From Pseudomonas nitroreducens NBRC 12694 (GTDB taxonomy: Bacteria > Pseudomonadota > Gammaproteobacteria > Pseudomonadales > Pseudomonadaceae), in assembly GCF_002091755.1 (NCBI RefSeq), contig NZ_BDAI01000004.1, forward strand, positions 124,001 to 188,000: DNA of 64,000 bases. The letters run 5' to 3'. Position numbers and translations under genes: made by a program. Positions 45,006 to 53,086 of the stretch are shown piece by piece (the first letter of the stretch is position 1; every line of letters begins with the position of its first letter). Below the pieces are notes generated by a model, which worked only from the letters and a program-made list of their open reading frames with translations, ran no database searches and was not told the origin of the DNA.

Positions 45006-45764
45006 TCAGCTCGGGATGTCCCTGCGCAGCTTCACCGGCTCCTCGCCACGCTTGCGCGCCAGGGCGCCGCGCAGGCGGATGTTGATCGCCTCCACCGCCA
45101 GCGAGAAGGCCATGGCGAAGTACACATAGCCCTTGGGCACGTGGATCTCGAAGGCTTCGGCGATCAGCACGGTGCCGACCACGATGAGGAACGACAGCGC
45201 CAGCATCTTCAGCGACGGGTGCTTCTCGATGAAGGCACTGATGGTGCCGGCCGACAGCATCATCACACCCACCGAGATGACGATGGCCGCAACCATCACC
45301 GGCACGTGCTGCACCAGACCCACGGCGGTGATCACCGAGTCCAGGGAGAAGACGATGTCGATGATCGCGATCTGGATGATGATGCCCATGAAGCCGCGGG
45401 ACTTGCCGCCCTGCTGGCCGCCCTCCTCCGCGCCTTCGAGGCTGTGGAAGATTTCCATGGTGCTCTTGAACAACAGGAACAGGCCGCCGAAGAACAGGAT
45501 CAGGTCGCGCCCGGAAATGCCATGGTCGAACACGGTGAACAGGTCCGCGGTGAGGCGCATCACCCAGGTGATCGAGAGCAGCAGCAGGATCCGCGTGCCC
45601 ATCGCCAGGGCCAGGCCAAAGAAGCGCGCCTTGGGTTGCTGCGCGGGCGGCAGGCGGCCGACCAGGATCGAGATGAAGATGATGTTATCGATGCCCAGTA
45701 CGATTTCCAGGGCAGTCAGGGTCAGAAAGGCAACCCAGATCTCAGGGCTTGTGAGCCATTCCAT
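45006..45764 (-). CDS. TerC family integral membrane protein
   Basis: The 252-residue protein has seven to nine spans. The TerC signature is clear: ALEIVLGIDNIIFISILVGRL at the N-terminus and QIAIIDIVFSLDSVITAVGLV in the middle, each with a membrane Asp-Asn or Asp-Ser that could bind metal. TerC proteins relate to tellurite resistance and manganese export during protein secretion (the Alx/MeeF branch). A Mn2+ role is plausible but not shown. It starts 16 bases after the MscS-like gene. Confidence 0.9.
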   Translation of the reverse strand: MEWLTSPEIWVAFLTLTALEIVLGIDNIIFISILVGRLPPAQQPKARFFGLALAMGTRILLLLSITWVMRLTADLFTVFDHGISGRDLILFFGGLFLLFKSTMEIFHSLEGAEEGGQQGGKSRGFMGIIIQIAIIDIVFSLDSVITAVGLVQHVPVMVAAIVISVGVMMLSAGTISAFIEKHPSLKMLALSFLIVVGTVLIAEAFEIHVPKGYVYFAMAFSLAVEAINIRLRGALARKRGEEPVKLRRDIPS

Positions 45765-45779
45765 AGTGGGAGACGTCCG

Positions 45780-46343
45780 TCAGGGGGTGGTGGGAAAGTT
45801 CGGCCCGCGCCAACGGCGAATGGCCTTCTGGAAGAACAGATTGTTCGGTACTTGCAGCAGTGCGCCGGGCGCACCGTCCTCGGCAACTTCTTCCAGCGTG
45901 GTGTAGAGCAGGTTGATTGCCACCACCCGGCCTTTCACACCGGGCTTGTCGGCGGACTCGATGACTTCCACGCGGTCGCCCAGGCGGAAGGGCCCCATGG
46001 TGAAGATCATCAGGGCGCAGAACAGGTTGGAGAGCACGCTCCAGATGGCGAAGAAGGCCACGGCGGCGACGGCCGCAAAGCCGGTCAGCGCAGCCCACAG
46101 CACGTCCGCAGACACACCCAGGCGCTCCAGCACCAGCATTACCGCCGAGCCCATGATCAGCCAGCGCAGGCTGCCGCGCAGGGGCAGCAGCAGTTCCGGC
46201 GGCATCGGATAGCGCTCGCCGAGGCGGCTGATGGCGCGCGTCACGATGCGCTGCACCACCCAGGCCAGCAGCAGGATGAGGATGATCTGCCCGCCACGCA
46301 GCAGTGGTTCGCTCCACGCCACCAGCAGGTTCACGTCACCCAT
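45780..46343 (-). CDS. Small MscS family mechanosensitive channel
   Basis: This 187-residue protein has two or three membrane spans, then the pore-lining helix AAVAAVAFFAIWSVLSNLFCALMIFTMGPFRLGDRVEV and the beta domain ending QVPNNLFFQKAIRRW, as in MscS. It is shorter than MscS (286 residues) because the C-terminal alpha/beta cage is missing. The start codon overlaps the stop of the ABC-F gene (TGATG), so the two are translationally coupled. I recall the PAO1 counterpart as PA5251. Confidence 0.88.
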   Translation of the reverse strand: MGDVNLLVAWSEPLLRGGQIILILLLAWVVQRIVTRAISRLGERYPMPPELLLPLRGSLRWLIMGSAVMLVLERLGVSADVLWAALTGFAAVAAVAFFAIWSVLSNLFCALMIFTMGPFRLGDRVEVIESADKPGVKGRVVAINLLYTTLEEVAEDGAPGALLQVPNNLFFQKAIRRWRGPNFPTTP

Positions 46344-48253
46344 CACTCACTGGCCTCAAGTTGGCGCTGCAGTTCTTCGAGGGTTTCCAGGGCCATCAGC
46401 CAGGATTCTTCCAGCTCGCTTTCGCGGGTCTTTAGAGTTGCCTGGCGAGCCAGCAGGTCACGCAGTTCGTCCTTGCGCGCAGCTTCGTAGAGGGCGCTGT
46501 CGCCCAGGCGCTCCTCCAGTTCGGCGAGCTGCTCGTGGACCTTGCCCAGCTCTTTTTCCAGCTTGTCGGCTTCGCGCTTGTGCGGGGCGAGTTGCTGGCG
46601 CAGCGCAGCGGCCGCCTGGCGCTGAGCGCGCTTGTCGGTCTTGTCGCCGGCGGGAGCCGCGGGTGAGGACGGCGTCTGGCGGGCGCGGAAGTCCACCAGC
46701 CAGCGCGCGTAATCGTCGAGGTCGCCATCGAACTCGCGGATGCGCCCGTCGGCCACCAGCAGGAACTCATCGGTGGTGCTCTTGAGCAGGTGACGATCGT
46801 GCGACACCACCACCACGGCGCCGGAGAACTCCTGCAGCGCCAGGGTCAGCGCCAGGCGCATTTCCAGGTCGAGGTGGTTGGTCGGTTCATCGAGCAGCAG
46901 CAGGTTGGGCTTCTGCCAGGCGATCAACGCCAGCGCCAGGCGTGCCTTCTCGCCACCGGAGAAGTTCAGCACCGGTTCGTCGCAACGCTCGCCGCGGAAA
47001 TCGAAGCCACCGAGGAAGTCGCGCAGGGTCTGCTCACGCTCGGCCGGCGCGATGCGCGCCAGGTGCAGCAGCGGGCTGGCCTTGGGGTCCAGCGAGTCGA
47101 GCTGATGCTGGGCGAAGTAGCCGATGGCGAGGTTCTCGCCACGGGCGAGCTCGCCGGACAGCAGCGACAGGTCGCCGGAGAGGGTCTTGATCAGCGTGGA
47201 CTTGCCAGCGCCATTGGGGCCGAGCAGACCGATGCGCGCGCCGGGCACCAGTTGCAGCTTGACCTTCTCCAGCACGGTCTTGTCGCCGTAGCCCAGGCGG
47301 GCCTCGGAGAGGTTGAGCAACGGGCTGGAGATCTTGTCGGACTCGCGGAAGGCGAAGTCGAACGGCGAATCGACGTGGGCCGGCGCCAGCTCTTCCAGGC
47401 GTTCCAGCGCCTTGATCCGGCTCTGCGCCTGGCGAGCCTTGGTGGCCTGGGCGCGGAAGCGGGCAATGTACTTTTCCATGTGCGCGCGCTGCGCCTGCTG
47501 CTTCTCGTACGCCTGTTGCTGCTGGGCAAGGCGTTCGGCGCGGGTACGCTCGAAGGCCGAGTAGCCGCCGCGGTAAAGGGTCAGCTTGCGCTGTTCGAGG
47601 TGGGCGATGTTGTCCACCACGGCATCGAGGAAATCGCGGTCGTGGGAGATCAGCAGCAACGTGCCCGGATAGCCCTTGAGCCACTCTTCCAGCCAGAGGA
47701 TGGCGTCGAGGTCCAGGTGGTTGGTCGGTTCGTCGAGCAGCAGCAGTTCGGACGGGCACATCAGCGCCTGCGCCAGGTTCAGGCGCATCCGCCAGCCACC
47801 GGAGAAGTCGCCGACGCGGCGGTCCATCTGCTCGGGCGTGAAGCCCAGGCCGGCCAGCAGCTTGCGCGCGCGGGCGTCCGCGGTGTATCCGTCAGCGCTG
47901 TCCAGTTCGCTGTGCAGGCGCGCCAGGGCAGTGCCGTCGTGGGCGTCTTCCGCCGCGGCCAGATCCGCCTGGATCTTGCGCAGGTGCACGTCGCCGTCGA
48001 GCACGTAATCGACGGCGAGGCGGTCGAGGGTATCGACCTCCTGGCGCATGTGTGCGATGCGCCAGTCCGCAGGCAGGTAGCAGTCGCCGGCGTCCTGGCC
48101 GAGCTGGCCGCGCAGCAGGGCGAACAGGCTCGACTTGCCGGCGCCGTTGGCGCCGATCAGGCCGACTTTCTGTCCGGCGTGCAGGGTGAGTTCGGCACCT
48201 TCCAGCAAGCGCTGGGGGCCACGCTGTAGCGTAAGATTTTGTAGTCGAATCAT
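46343..48253 (-). CDS. ABC-F family ribosome-associated ATPase (YheS-like)
   Basis: The 636-residue protein has no membrane spans. The first ATPase has Walker A GANGAGKSS, signature FSGGWRMRLNLAQAL and Walker B LLLLDEPTNHLDLDAI. Then comes the P-site interaction linker, rich in Gln/Arg (QQQQAYEKQQAQRAHMEKYIARFRAQATKARQAQSRIKALERL). The second ATPase has Walker A GPNGAGKST, signature FSGGEKARLALAL and LLLLDEPTNHLDLEM. A C-terminal coiled coil (about 540-636) resembles YheS and Uup. It likely acts on stalled ribosomes. I recall the PAO1 counterpart as PA5252. Confidence 0.92.
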   Translation of the reverse strand: MIRLQNLTLQRGPQRLLEGAELTLHAGQKVGLIGANGAGKSSLFALLRGQLGQDAGDCYLPADWRIAHMRQEVDTLDRLAVDYVLDGDVHLRKIQADLAAAEDAHDGTALARLHSELDSADGYTADARARKLLAGLGFTPEQMDRRVGDFSGGWRMRLNLAQALMCPSELLLLDEPTNHLDLDAILWLEEWLKGYPGTLLLISHDRDFLDAVVDNIAHLEQRKLTLYRGGYSAFERTRAERLAQQQQAYEKQQAQRAHMEKYIARFRAQATKARQAQSRIKALERLEELAPAHVDSPFDFAFRESDKISSPLLNLSEARLGYGDKTVLEKVKLQLVPGARIGLLGPNGAGKSTLIKTLSGDLSLLSGELARGENLAIGYFAQHQLDSLDPKASPLLHLARIAPAEREQTLRDFLGGFDFRGERCDEPVLNFSGGEKARLALALIAWQKPNLLLLDEPTNHLDLEMRLALTLALQEFSGAVVVVSHDRHLLKSTTDEFLLVADGRIREFDGDLDDYARWLVDFRARQTPSSPAAPAGDKTDKRAQRQAAAALRQQLAPHKREADKLEKELGKVHEQLAELEERLGDSALYEAARKDELRDLLARQATLKTRESELEESWLMALETLEELQRQLEASE

Positions 48254-48300
48254 GGCGGCGGAGTTTATCAGCTTCGCCTGGCAATCGCTGTGGGTGCTCT

Positions 48301-48765
48301 ATGTCTGATGATGTCTGGTCGTATGCGCTGAAACTCTACGCCTGCCCTGGGGTTGAGCCGGCTTGCCTGGCCCTGCAGGAAGGCGGTGCGGATGTCTGCC
48401 TGCTGCTCGCTTCGGCCTGGCTGGGAAGCACTGGCGTGACCTTCTCGCCATCGCGGATGAGCGCGCTGGAATGTGCTGCGCGGGAGTGGCGCGAGGAAGT
48501 GATAGTGCCGCTACGTTCGCTGCGTCAGCGCTGGCGCGATCCGGCGAAGCAGGATGCTGGGCTGGCGCCGCTGCGGGAGCGGATCAAGCAGGTCGAACTG
48601 GAAGCGGAAAAGGTGCTGCTGGGAAGACTGGAGGCGGTGGCAAGGGGTTGGCCACGAGGTGAAGCGCAGGAACTGGTGTACTGGCTGGAAGCTGCAGCCG
48701 GTGAAGCGGGCGGCTTGCGCCGCGATGCGCAGGAAACCCTGCGCATCGCGGCGAGCCTCTCCTGA
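48301..48765 (+). CDS. TIGR02444 family protein
   Basis: The 154-residue protein starts MSDDVWSYALKLYACPGVEPACLALQEGGADVCLLLASAWL, the TIGR02444 hallmark of a helical N-terminal region with conserved Trp and Cys residues. It is otherwise a helical, Arg/Glu-rich protein with no known activity. It is 47 bases from the divergent ABC-F gene and ends 3 bases before the convergent algP stop. Confidence 0.85.
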   Translation: MSDDVWSYALKLYACPGVEPACLALQEGGADVCLLLASAWLGSTGVTFSPSRMSALECAAREWREEVIVPLRSLRQRWRDPAKQDAGLAPLRERIKQVELEAEKVLLGRLEAVARGWPRGEAQELVYWLEAAAGEAGGLRRDAQETLRIAASLS

Positions 48766-48768
48766 GCC

Positions 48769-49947
48769 TCAGGAAGCGCTGGATGAGGTGCTGCTGACCG
48801 GCGTCGCCGGCGCCGCAGTAGCGCTGGAAACCGGGGTGGCGGCCGGAGTGCTCGGCTGGGCAGCCGATGCGCTCGGGGCAGCCGGAGCGGCCGGCTTGGC
48901 AGCGGCGGCGGGCTTGGGCGCAGCAGGCTTGGCGGCCGGCTTTGCGGCTGGCTTGGCAGCGGCTTTCACCGCAGGCTTGGCAGCTGGTTTCGCGGCGGGC
49001 TTGGCAGCGGCGGCAGGCTTGGCAACCGGTTTCGCGGCGGGCTTCGCGGCAGGTTTGGCAGCAGCGGGCTTGGCGGCAGCAGGCTTCGCAGCGGCTTTCG
49101 CGGCGGGCTTGGCGGCTGGTTTGGCAGCGGCTTTCGCAGCAGGCTTGGCAGCCGGTTTCGCGGCTGGTTTGGCAGCAGGCTTGGCGGCAGCAGCGGCAGG
49201 CTTAGCAGCGGGTTTGGCTGCCGGCTTGGCGACAGCTTTCGCAGCAGGCTTGGCGGCTGGCTTCGCGGCAGCTTTGGCAGCCGGCTTGGCAGCAGCGGGT
49301 TTTGCAGCGGCAGTTTTCGCAGCCGGTTTGGCAGCGGTTTTAGCGGCAGGCTTGGCGGCGGGTTTCGCAGCAGGCTTGGCAGCGGCTTTGGCAGCAACAG
49401 GCTTGGCAGCGGCAACCTTGGCAGCCGGTTTCGCAGCAGGCTTGGCAGCGGCTTTCACGGCAGGCTTGGCGGCGGATTTGGCAGCGGCTTTAGCGGCCGG
49501 TCGGGCGGCGGCCTTGGCAACCGGCTTGGCAGCGGCAGCGACCGGCTTGCGGGTAGCGAGGGACTTGCCAGCGGCTTCCTTCACCTTGGTCACGCCCTGG
49601 GCGAGCTTCAGGCTCTCCTGCACATCACGCTTGAGATTGGCGATGTAGGCACGGGTTTCGGTCTGACGGGTCTTCAGGACATCCAGGGCGCCATCGATAT
49701 CGGCGATGGTCGACTTGGCTTTTGCCTGCGCCTTCGCCTTGCCGGCCTTGGTCGCGTCCTGCAGTTTGGCGCGAGCCTTGTGCAGCTTCTCCTGTGCCTT
49801 GCCGCGTTGTTTCTCGAGCTTGGCGAGCAGCTTTTCGGAATCGACCAGCGCCTGCTTGCAGGCACCTTCGAGGTGTTCGATCAGACTGTTGGACAACTGG
49901 TGCAGCAGATGCAACGGAGTGGTGACGGGTTTCTTGTTGGCCGACAT
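48769..49947 (-). CDS. algP: Histone H1-like alginate regulatory protein AlgP (AlgR3)
   Basis: The protein has 392 residues and starts MSANKKPVTTPLHLLHQLSNSLIEHLEG, with GGAGG upstream. The first 130 residues form a helical, charged domain. From about 132 to 354 the protein is made of KPAAK-type tetrapeptide repeats (Lys-Pro-Ala-Ala with variants), as in histone H1 tails. It ends in a Ser/Thr/Ala tail. In P. aeruginosa AlgP is a DNA-binding, histone-like factor linked to algD and mucoidy. The repeat stretch at 48885-49550 is prone to slippage. The gene is alone on its strand, with a long untranslated spacer upstream. Confidence 0.93.
   Translation of the reverse strand: MSANKKPVTTPLHLLHQLSNSLIEHLEGACKQALVDSEKLLAKLEKQRGKAQEKLHKARAKLQDATKAGKAKAQAKAKSTIADIDGALDVLKTRQTETRAYIANLKRDVQESLKLAQGVTKVKEAAGKSLATRKPVAAAAKPVAKAAARPAAKAAAKSAAKPAVKAAAKPAAKPAAKVAAAKPVAAKAAAKPAAKPAAKPAAKTAAKPAAKTAAAKPAAAKPAAKAAAKPAAKPAAKAVAKPAAKPAAKPAAAAAKPAAKPAAKPAAKPAAKAAAKPAAKPAAKAAAKPAAAKPAAAKPAAKPAAKPVAKPAAAAKPAAKPAAKPAVKAAAKPAAKPAAKPAAPKPAAAAKPAAPAAPSASAAQPSTPAATPVSSATAAPATPVSSTSSSAS
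48885..49550 (-). repeat. Tandem KPAA-coding repeat within algP
   Basis: About 220 codons encode Lys-Pro-Ala-Ala units as 12-base repeats of the type AAGCCTGCCGCC, with many variants that combine into larger 24-75 base units. The period and the drift show slipped-strand expansion. Equivalent repeats in P. aeruginosa algP are known to rearrange. Confidence 0.85.
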
Positions 49948-50573
49948 GACGTGCCTCCTGGCGGACGTGGTTGCGCCCATACTAGCCCCGCTGATGGCCT
50001 CTCGCCAATGTCCCGATTGTGCTGCAGGCCGCAGCGGGCATCGGCTTCAGAGGTTTTCAGCAGTGCGCGAAGGCGCGTTTTCTCACTCACCCAGTGACGC
50101 TGCAACTTACACTTGGTTCCCTGGAGTGCGTGCTTCGCTGCGCGCAAAGCCGCATGGCGCTTGAGCTTGAGTGCAGAAAAAATATTTTCTGCACACGCTG
50201 CAAAAGCCCATTGCAGAGCCTCCCACGCTACCACGCAGAAGACAGCCAGGCTCGCTCGAAAAGTCGCATCACCTGCCACGATGCAGCGCCAGATGATCGC
50301 GCGTGAAGCAGCGAATCGGTGTTCGCTCCCTCTTTGTACGCCGGCGGAAACCAGCCAGCGCGAGCGTCGACTTCACCCCAAAAAAACCATGCATCACCCT
50401 CTTCGGGAGCCGCCGGACGGCAGGAGTTTTCGTTGCGGTGCGCGCACTCCGAATCACAGCCTGAAGCTCGAGAACATCGCTGGCAGAAACCGCCCTTGCA
50501 GGAGAGACAAGCACCGCATGGAAGCAGCTCCGTTCGCGATTGCCCGGAGCCGCGCGAGCCCAACACCCAAACG
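49948..50573. other. Long algP-algQ spacer without a recognised gene
   Basis: About 620 bases separate algP from the algQ terminator. Several frames are open but lack ribosome sites and have arginine-rich, frame-shifted-looking composition, so I do not call a gene. The spacer holds a perfect palindrome GTGCAGAAAA-AATA-TTTTCTGCAC at 50171-50194. As I remember PAO1, an FKBP-type peptidyl-prolyl isomerase gene (PA5254) lies here; I see no trace of it. Confidence 0.5.
50171..50194. promoter_or_regulatory. Perfect palindrome in the algP-algQ spacer
   Basis: GTGCAGAAAA and TTTTCTGCAC pair over 10 bases around the loop AATA. It may be an operator or a weak hairpin terminator; it stands about 220 bases upstream of algP and is AT-rich in a GC-rich region. 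Which of these is right cannot be decided from the sequence. Confidence 0.5.
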
Positions 50574-50610
50574 AAAACGGCGCCAGTGCCTGAAGCACTC
50601 GCGCCGTTGT
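50574..50610 (-). terminator. Terminator after algQ
   Basis: On the minus strand AACGGCGCGAGTGC-TTCAG-GCACTGGCGCCGTTTTCGTTT has one mismatch in a 14-base stem and a T-rich tail, 16 bases after the algQ stop codon. Confidence 0.85.
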
Positions 50611-50625
50611 CGGACTTCCCTTCGC

Positions 50626-51093
50626 TCAGGCCAGGACGGCTTTCTGCTCGTGGGCGTTGTGCAGTACTTCGATCAGGCAGTCTTCCAGTTCGAAGCGTTC
50701 GTGCAGTTGCTGGCGCAGACTCTTCAGTTCGCTGGTCAGGCAGGTGCCTTCGCGGCAGTCGCCATTGTCGCAACGATCATTGAAGTTCAGCGCGTTGGCG
50801 GTGATGGTTTCCAGGCGCGGGTAGATCTGCTTGGCCAGTTCCAGGCCCCGCGTATCGCCGAAGGCCTGCGCCTCGTTCATCAGCTGTTCGTAGACTTCGA
50901 AGTGGCCCGCCGACACGTAGTCGAGCAGGAGCTGACAGAAGTTCTGGAGATTCTCGGCGTTGGTCTTCGGCGCCTGGACACCGTCCAGGGAATCGAATGC
51001 CCGGACCAACTCATGTCGATCCCGCAACCAGCGGTCGATCAGCTGGTGTACGCCTCCCCAACGTTCCTGGGCATTACGGCAGCTCTCGAGCAT
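50626..51093 (-). CDS. algQ: Anti-sigma-70 factor / alginate regulator AlgQ (Rsd family)
   Basis: The 155-residue protein starts MLESCRNAQERWGGVHQLIDRWL at 51093, with GAGG six bases upstream. The Rsd/AlgQ pattern continues RHELVRAFDSL, FCQLLLDYVSAGHFEVYEQLMNEA and a C-terminal helix. AlgQ binds sigma-70 region 4 and shifts transcription towards other sigma factors; in P. aeruginosa it affects alginate and siderophore genes. The frame is open far upstream (to 51789) but the start is clear. Confidence 0.96.
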   Translation of the reverse strand: MLESCRNAQERWGGVHQLIDRWLRDRHELVRAFDSLDGVQAPKTNAENLQNFCQLLLDYVSAGHFEVYEQLMNEAQAFGDTRGLELAKQIYPRLETITANALNFNDRCDNGDCREGTCLTSELKSLRQQLHERFELEDCLIEVLHNAHEQKAVLA

Positions 51094-51303
51094 GTTGTCC
51101 TCACTTCCCTTTTCGCCGTCCCGGCAAGGTCCGCCCCGGGACAATATTCTGTCGAATCTCGACATCCGCGATGTGTGAAGCTTGTTCGGCGGCGGCTTTC
51201 CGACGGAGTGGAAATCCAGAGTATGCCCCCCCGTTATCGCCTTCAAGACACCGGTAACGGGAAAATTCATACGAGCGTTTAATCGACAGGCCCCGACGCC
51301 TCT

Positions 51304-51328
51304 GGCCTGCGCCGATGCGGCGCAGGCC
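51304..51328 (-). terminator. Hairpin after the dsbB-like gene
   Basis: GGCCTGCGCC-GATGC-GGCGCAGGCC is a perfect 10-base stem, 23 bases after the stop codon of the DsbB-like gene. The following bases are not T-rich, so its strength as a terminator is doubtful. Confidence 0.5.
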
Positions 51329-51350
51329 ATGGCGATTTGAGATGCGACGC

Positions 51351-51836
51351 TCAGCCGCGGCGGCGGAAGAACTGCACGATGGCGAACAGGGCGAAGCCGA
51401 TGAAGGCCAGCAGGCTCCACTCCGGGATGCTCATGCCGAGCAGGGTCCAGGAGACTTCGGCGCAGTCGGCCGAACCGTGGAACATGGTCCAGATGATGTC
51501 GGCGTAGGGCATGCTCTCCATCATGTATTCCAGCGGCGGCAGGCAGGACGGCAACTGGTCCGGCGGCAGAGTCTGCAGCCAGACCTGACGGCCTGCGGTG
51601 CCGGCGCCACCCAGGGCGCAGAGCAGGATCAGCACCGAGTACAGCCGCGGAGCACGGCCATGCAGCGCGGCGATCAGCGAGAACAACCCGCAGCCGGCAA
51701 AGAAGATGCGCTGCAGAATGCACAGCGGGCAGGGCTCCAGCCCGATCATGTATTGCAGGTAGAAGCCCGTGCCGAGCATGGCGACGCAAGCGAGGAAAGC
51801 GAGGAAGAACAGGGACCGAGGGCTGGCCAGATTCAT
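51351..51836 (-). CDS. DsbB family disulfide bond formation protein
   Basis: The 161-residue inner-membrane protein has four spans. The first periplasmic cysteine pair is CPLC (EPCPLCILQR), with the conserved Arg after it. The second pair is in PSCLPPLEYMMES and SADCAEVSW. DsbB passes electrons from DsbA to ubiquinone. Pseudomonas has two such genes. The one beside algQ is called dsbH/dsbB2 in PAO1 (PA5256, as I recall). The family-level call is sure, the paralogue name less so. Confidence 0.93.
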   Translation of the reverse strand: MNLASPRSLFFLAFLACVAMLGTGFYLQYMIGLEPCPLCILQRIFFAGCGLFSLIAALHGRAPRLYSVLILLCALGGAGTAGRQVWLQTLPPDQLPSCLPPLEYMMESMPYADIIWTMFHGSADCAEVSWTLLGMSIPEWSLLAFIGFALFAIVQFFRRRG

Positions 51837-51952
51837 GGCGGCTCCGCTGAAAAGCGCTGTTGCAGGAAAGGCCGCTACGGTAGAGGAAACACCGCGATCA
51901 GTTCAAGGCAAGTGTCTAGACTGGCCGTGGCACTCATCCGGGAATCCATGCC

Positions 51953-53038
51953 ATGCGTCGTCATTTCCTGCTTTGCTCGCTGCTTTCCCTGACAACAGTT
52001 CCAGCCATCGCCGCCACAGACCTCAGCCACATCCGCTTGCCTGAGGGCTTCCATATCAGCCTGCTGACCGACCAGGTTCCCGGCGCGCGCGCCATGGCCT
52101 GGGGTGACAAGGGCACGCTGTTCGTGGGCAGTCGCTCCTCCGACAAGGTCTACGCGGTGAAGCCCGACGGCCAGGTGAAGGTGCTCGCCGATGGCCTGCA
52201 GATGCCCGTAGGCGTGACCTTCCATAAGGGCGACCTGTACGTGTCCTCGCTCAGCCGCATCGTCGTGCTGCGCGATATCGAGGCACATCTCGATGCTCCC
52301 CCAAAGGCTGAGGAGCTGCGCGCACAGTTTCCGAAAGAGACTGCGCACGGCTGGAAGTTCATCGCCTTCGGCCCGGACGACAAGCTCTATGTGCCGGTCG
52401 GTGCGCCGTGCAACATCTGCCGCCCGGATCGCGAGCAGTACGCCAACCTGCAACGCATGAACGCCGATGGCAGCGCGCGGGAGGTGGTCGCCTACGGCAT
52501 TCGCAACACCGTCGGTTTCACCTGGCACCCGCAGACGAAGCAGCTGTGGTTCACCGACAATGGGCGCGACCTGCTGGGCGATGACAAGCCCGACGACGAG
52601 TTGAACAAGGTCAGCACGATGGGCGAGGATTTCGGCTATCCCGACTGTCATCAGGGCGACATCGCCGACCCGGAGGAAGGCAGGAAACCCTGCTCCGCCT
52701 TCACCCCGCCAGTGGCCAGACTCGGCCCGCACGTGGCCGCGCTGGGGCTGCGTTTCTACACCGGCGAACAGTTCCCGGCCGAGTACCGCAACAACCTGTT
52801 CATCGCCGAACACGGCTCGTGGAACCGCACGCAGAAGATCGGCTACCGCGTGGCGCGGGTCGAACTCAACGAAGACGGCACGCTGAAGCGCCAGGGCGTC
52901 TTCGCCGAAGGATGGCTCGACAAGGACGGCGAGGTGCACGGGCGGCCGGCGGACGTCTTGGTAGCGCCGGACGGCTCGCTGCTGGTCAGCGACGATCAGA
53001 ATGGCGCGATATACCGCATTCGCTACGGCAACCCCTGA
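51953..53038 (+). CDS. PQQ-dependent sugar dehydrogenase-like beta-propeller protein
   Basis: The protein has 361 residues with a signal peptide ending VPAIA. The six-bladed propeller has the family's stretches LPEGFHISLLTDQVPGARAMAWGDKGTLFVGS, FGPDDKLYVPVGAPCNICRPDRE, GIRNTVGFTWHPQTKQLWFTDNGRD and GSWNRTQKIGYRV. It is close to soluble aldose and L-sorbosone dehydrogenases that bind PQQ in the periplasm. The catalytic base and cofactor ligands cannot be confirmed without an alignment. It is divergent from the DsbB-like gene and not part of the hem operon. Confidence 0.85.
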   Translation: MRRHFLLCSLLSLTTVPAIAATDLSHIRLPEGFHISLLTDQVPGARAMAWGDKGTLFVGSRSSDKVYAVKPDGQVKVLADGLQMPVGVTFHKGDLYVSSLSRIVVLRDIEAHLDAPPKAEELRAQFPKETAHGWKFIAFGPDDKLYVPVGAPCNICRPDREQYANLQRMNADGSAREVVAYGIRNTVGFTWHPQTKQLWFTDNGRDLLGDDKPDDELNKVSTMGEDFGYPDCHQGDIADPEEGRKPCSAFTPPVARLGPHVAALGLRFYTGEQFPAEYRNNLFIAEHGSWNRTQKIGYRVARVELNEDGTLKRQGVFAEGWLDKDGEVHGRPADVLVAPDGSLLVSDDQNGAIYRIRYGNP

Positions 53039-53042
53039 AAAC

Positions 53043-53070
53043 GAAAACGGCGCCCTCGGGCGCCGTTTTC
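53043..53070. terminator. Bidirectional terminator between the PQQ-type dehydrogenase and hemY
   Basis: GAAAACGGCGCCC-TC-GGGCGCCGTTTTC is a perfect stem with A and T runs, between convergent genes. Confidence 0.9.
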
Positions 53071-53086
53071 ACCGCAGGCGGCGGGA

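Noticed and set aside
48885..49550. Regular repeats considered as a CRISPR array
   Set aside because: Unit is 12 bases, in frame, without unique spacers; it codes for the AlgP tail.
48554..49648. Ala/Gly/Leu-rich plus-strand frame through the algP repeats
   Set aside because: A translation of the complement of the KPAA repeats; low complexity follows from the repeat, not from a gene.
50113..50783. Open frames in the algP-algQ spacer on both strands
   Set aside because: They run through the algQ terminator and the algQ 3' end, have no ribosome site, and encode compositionally odd proteins.
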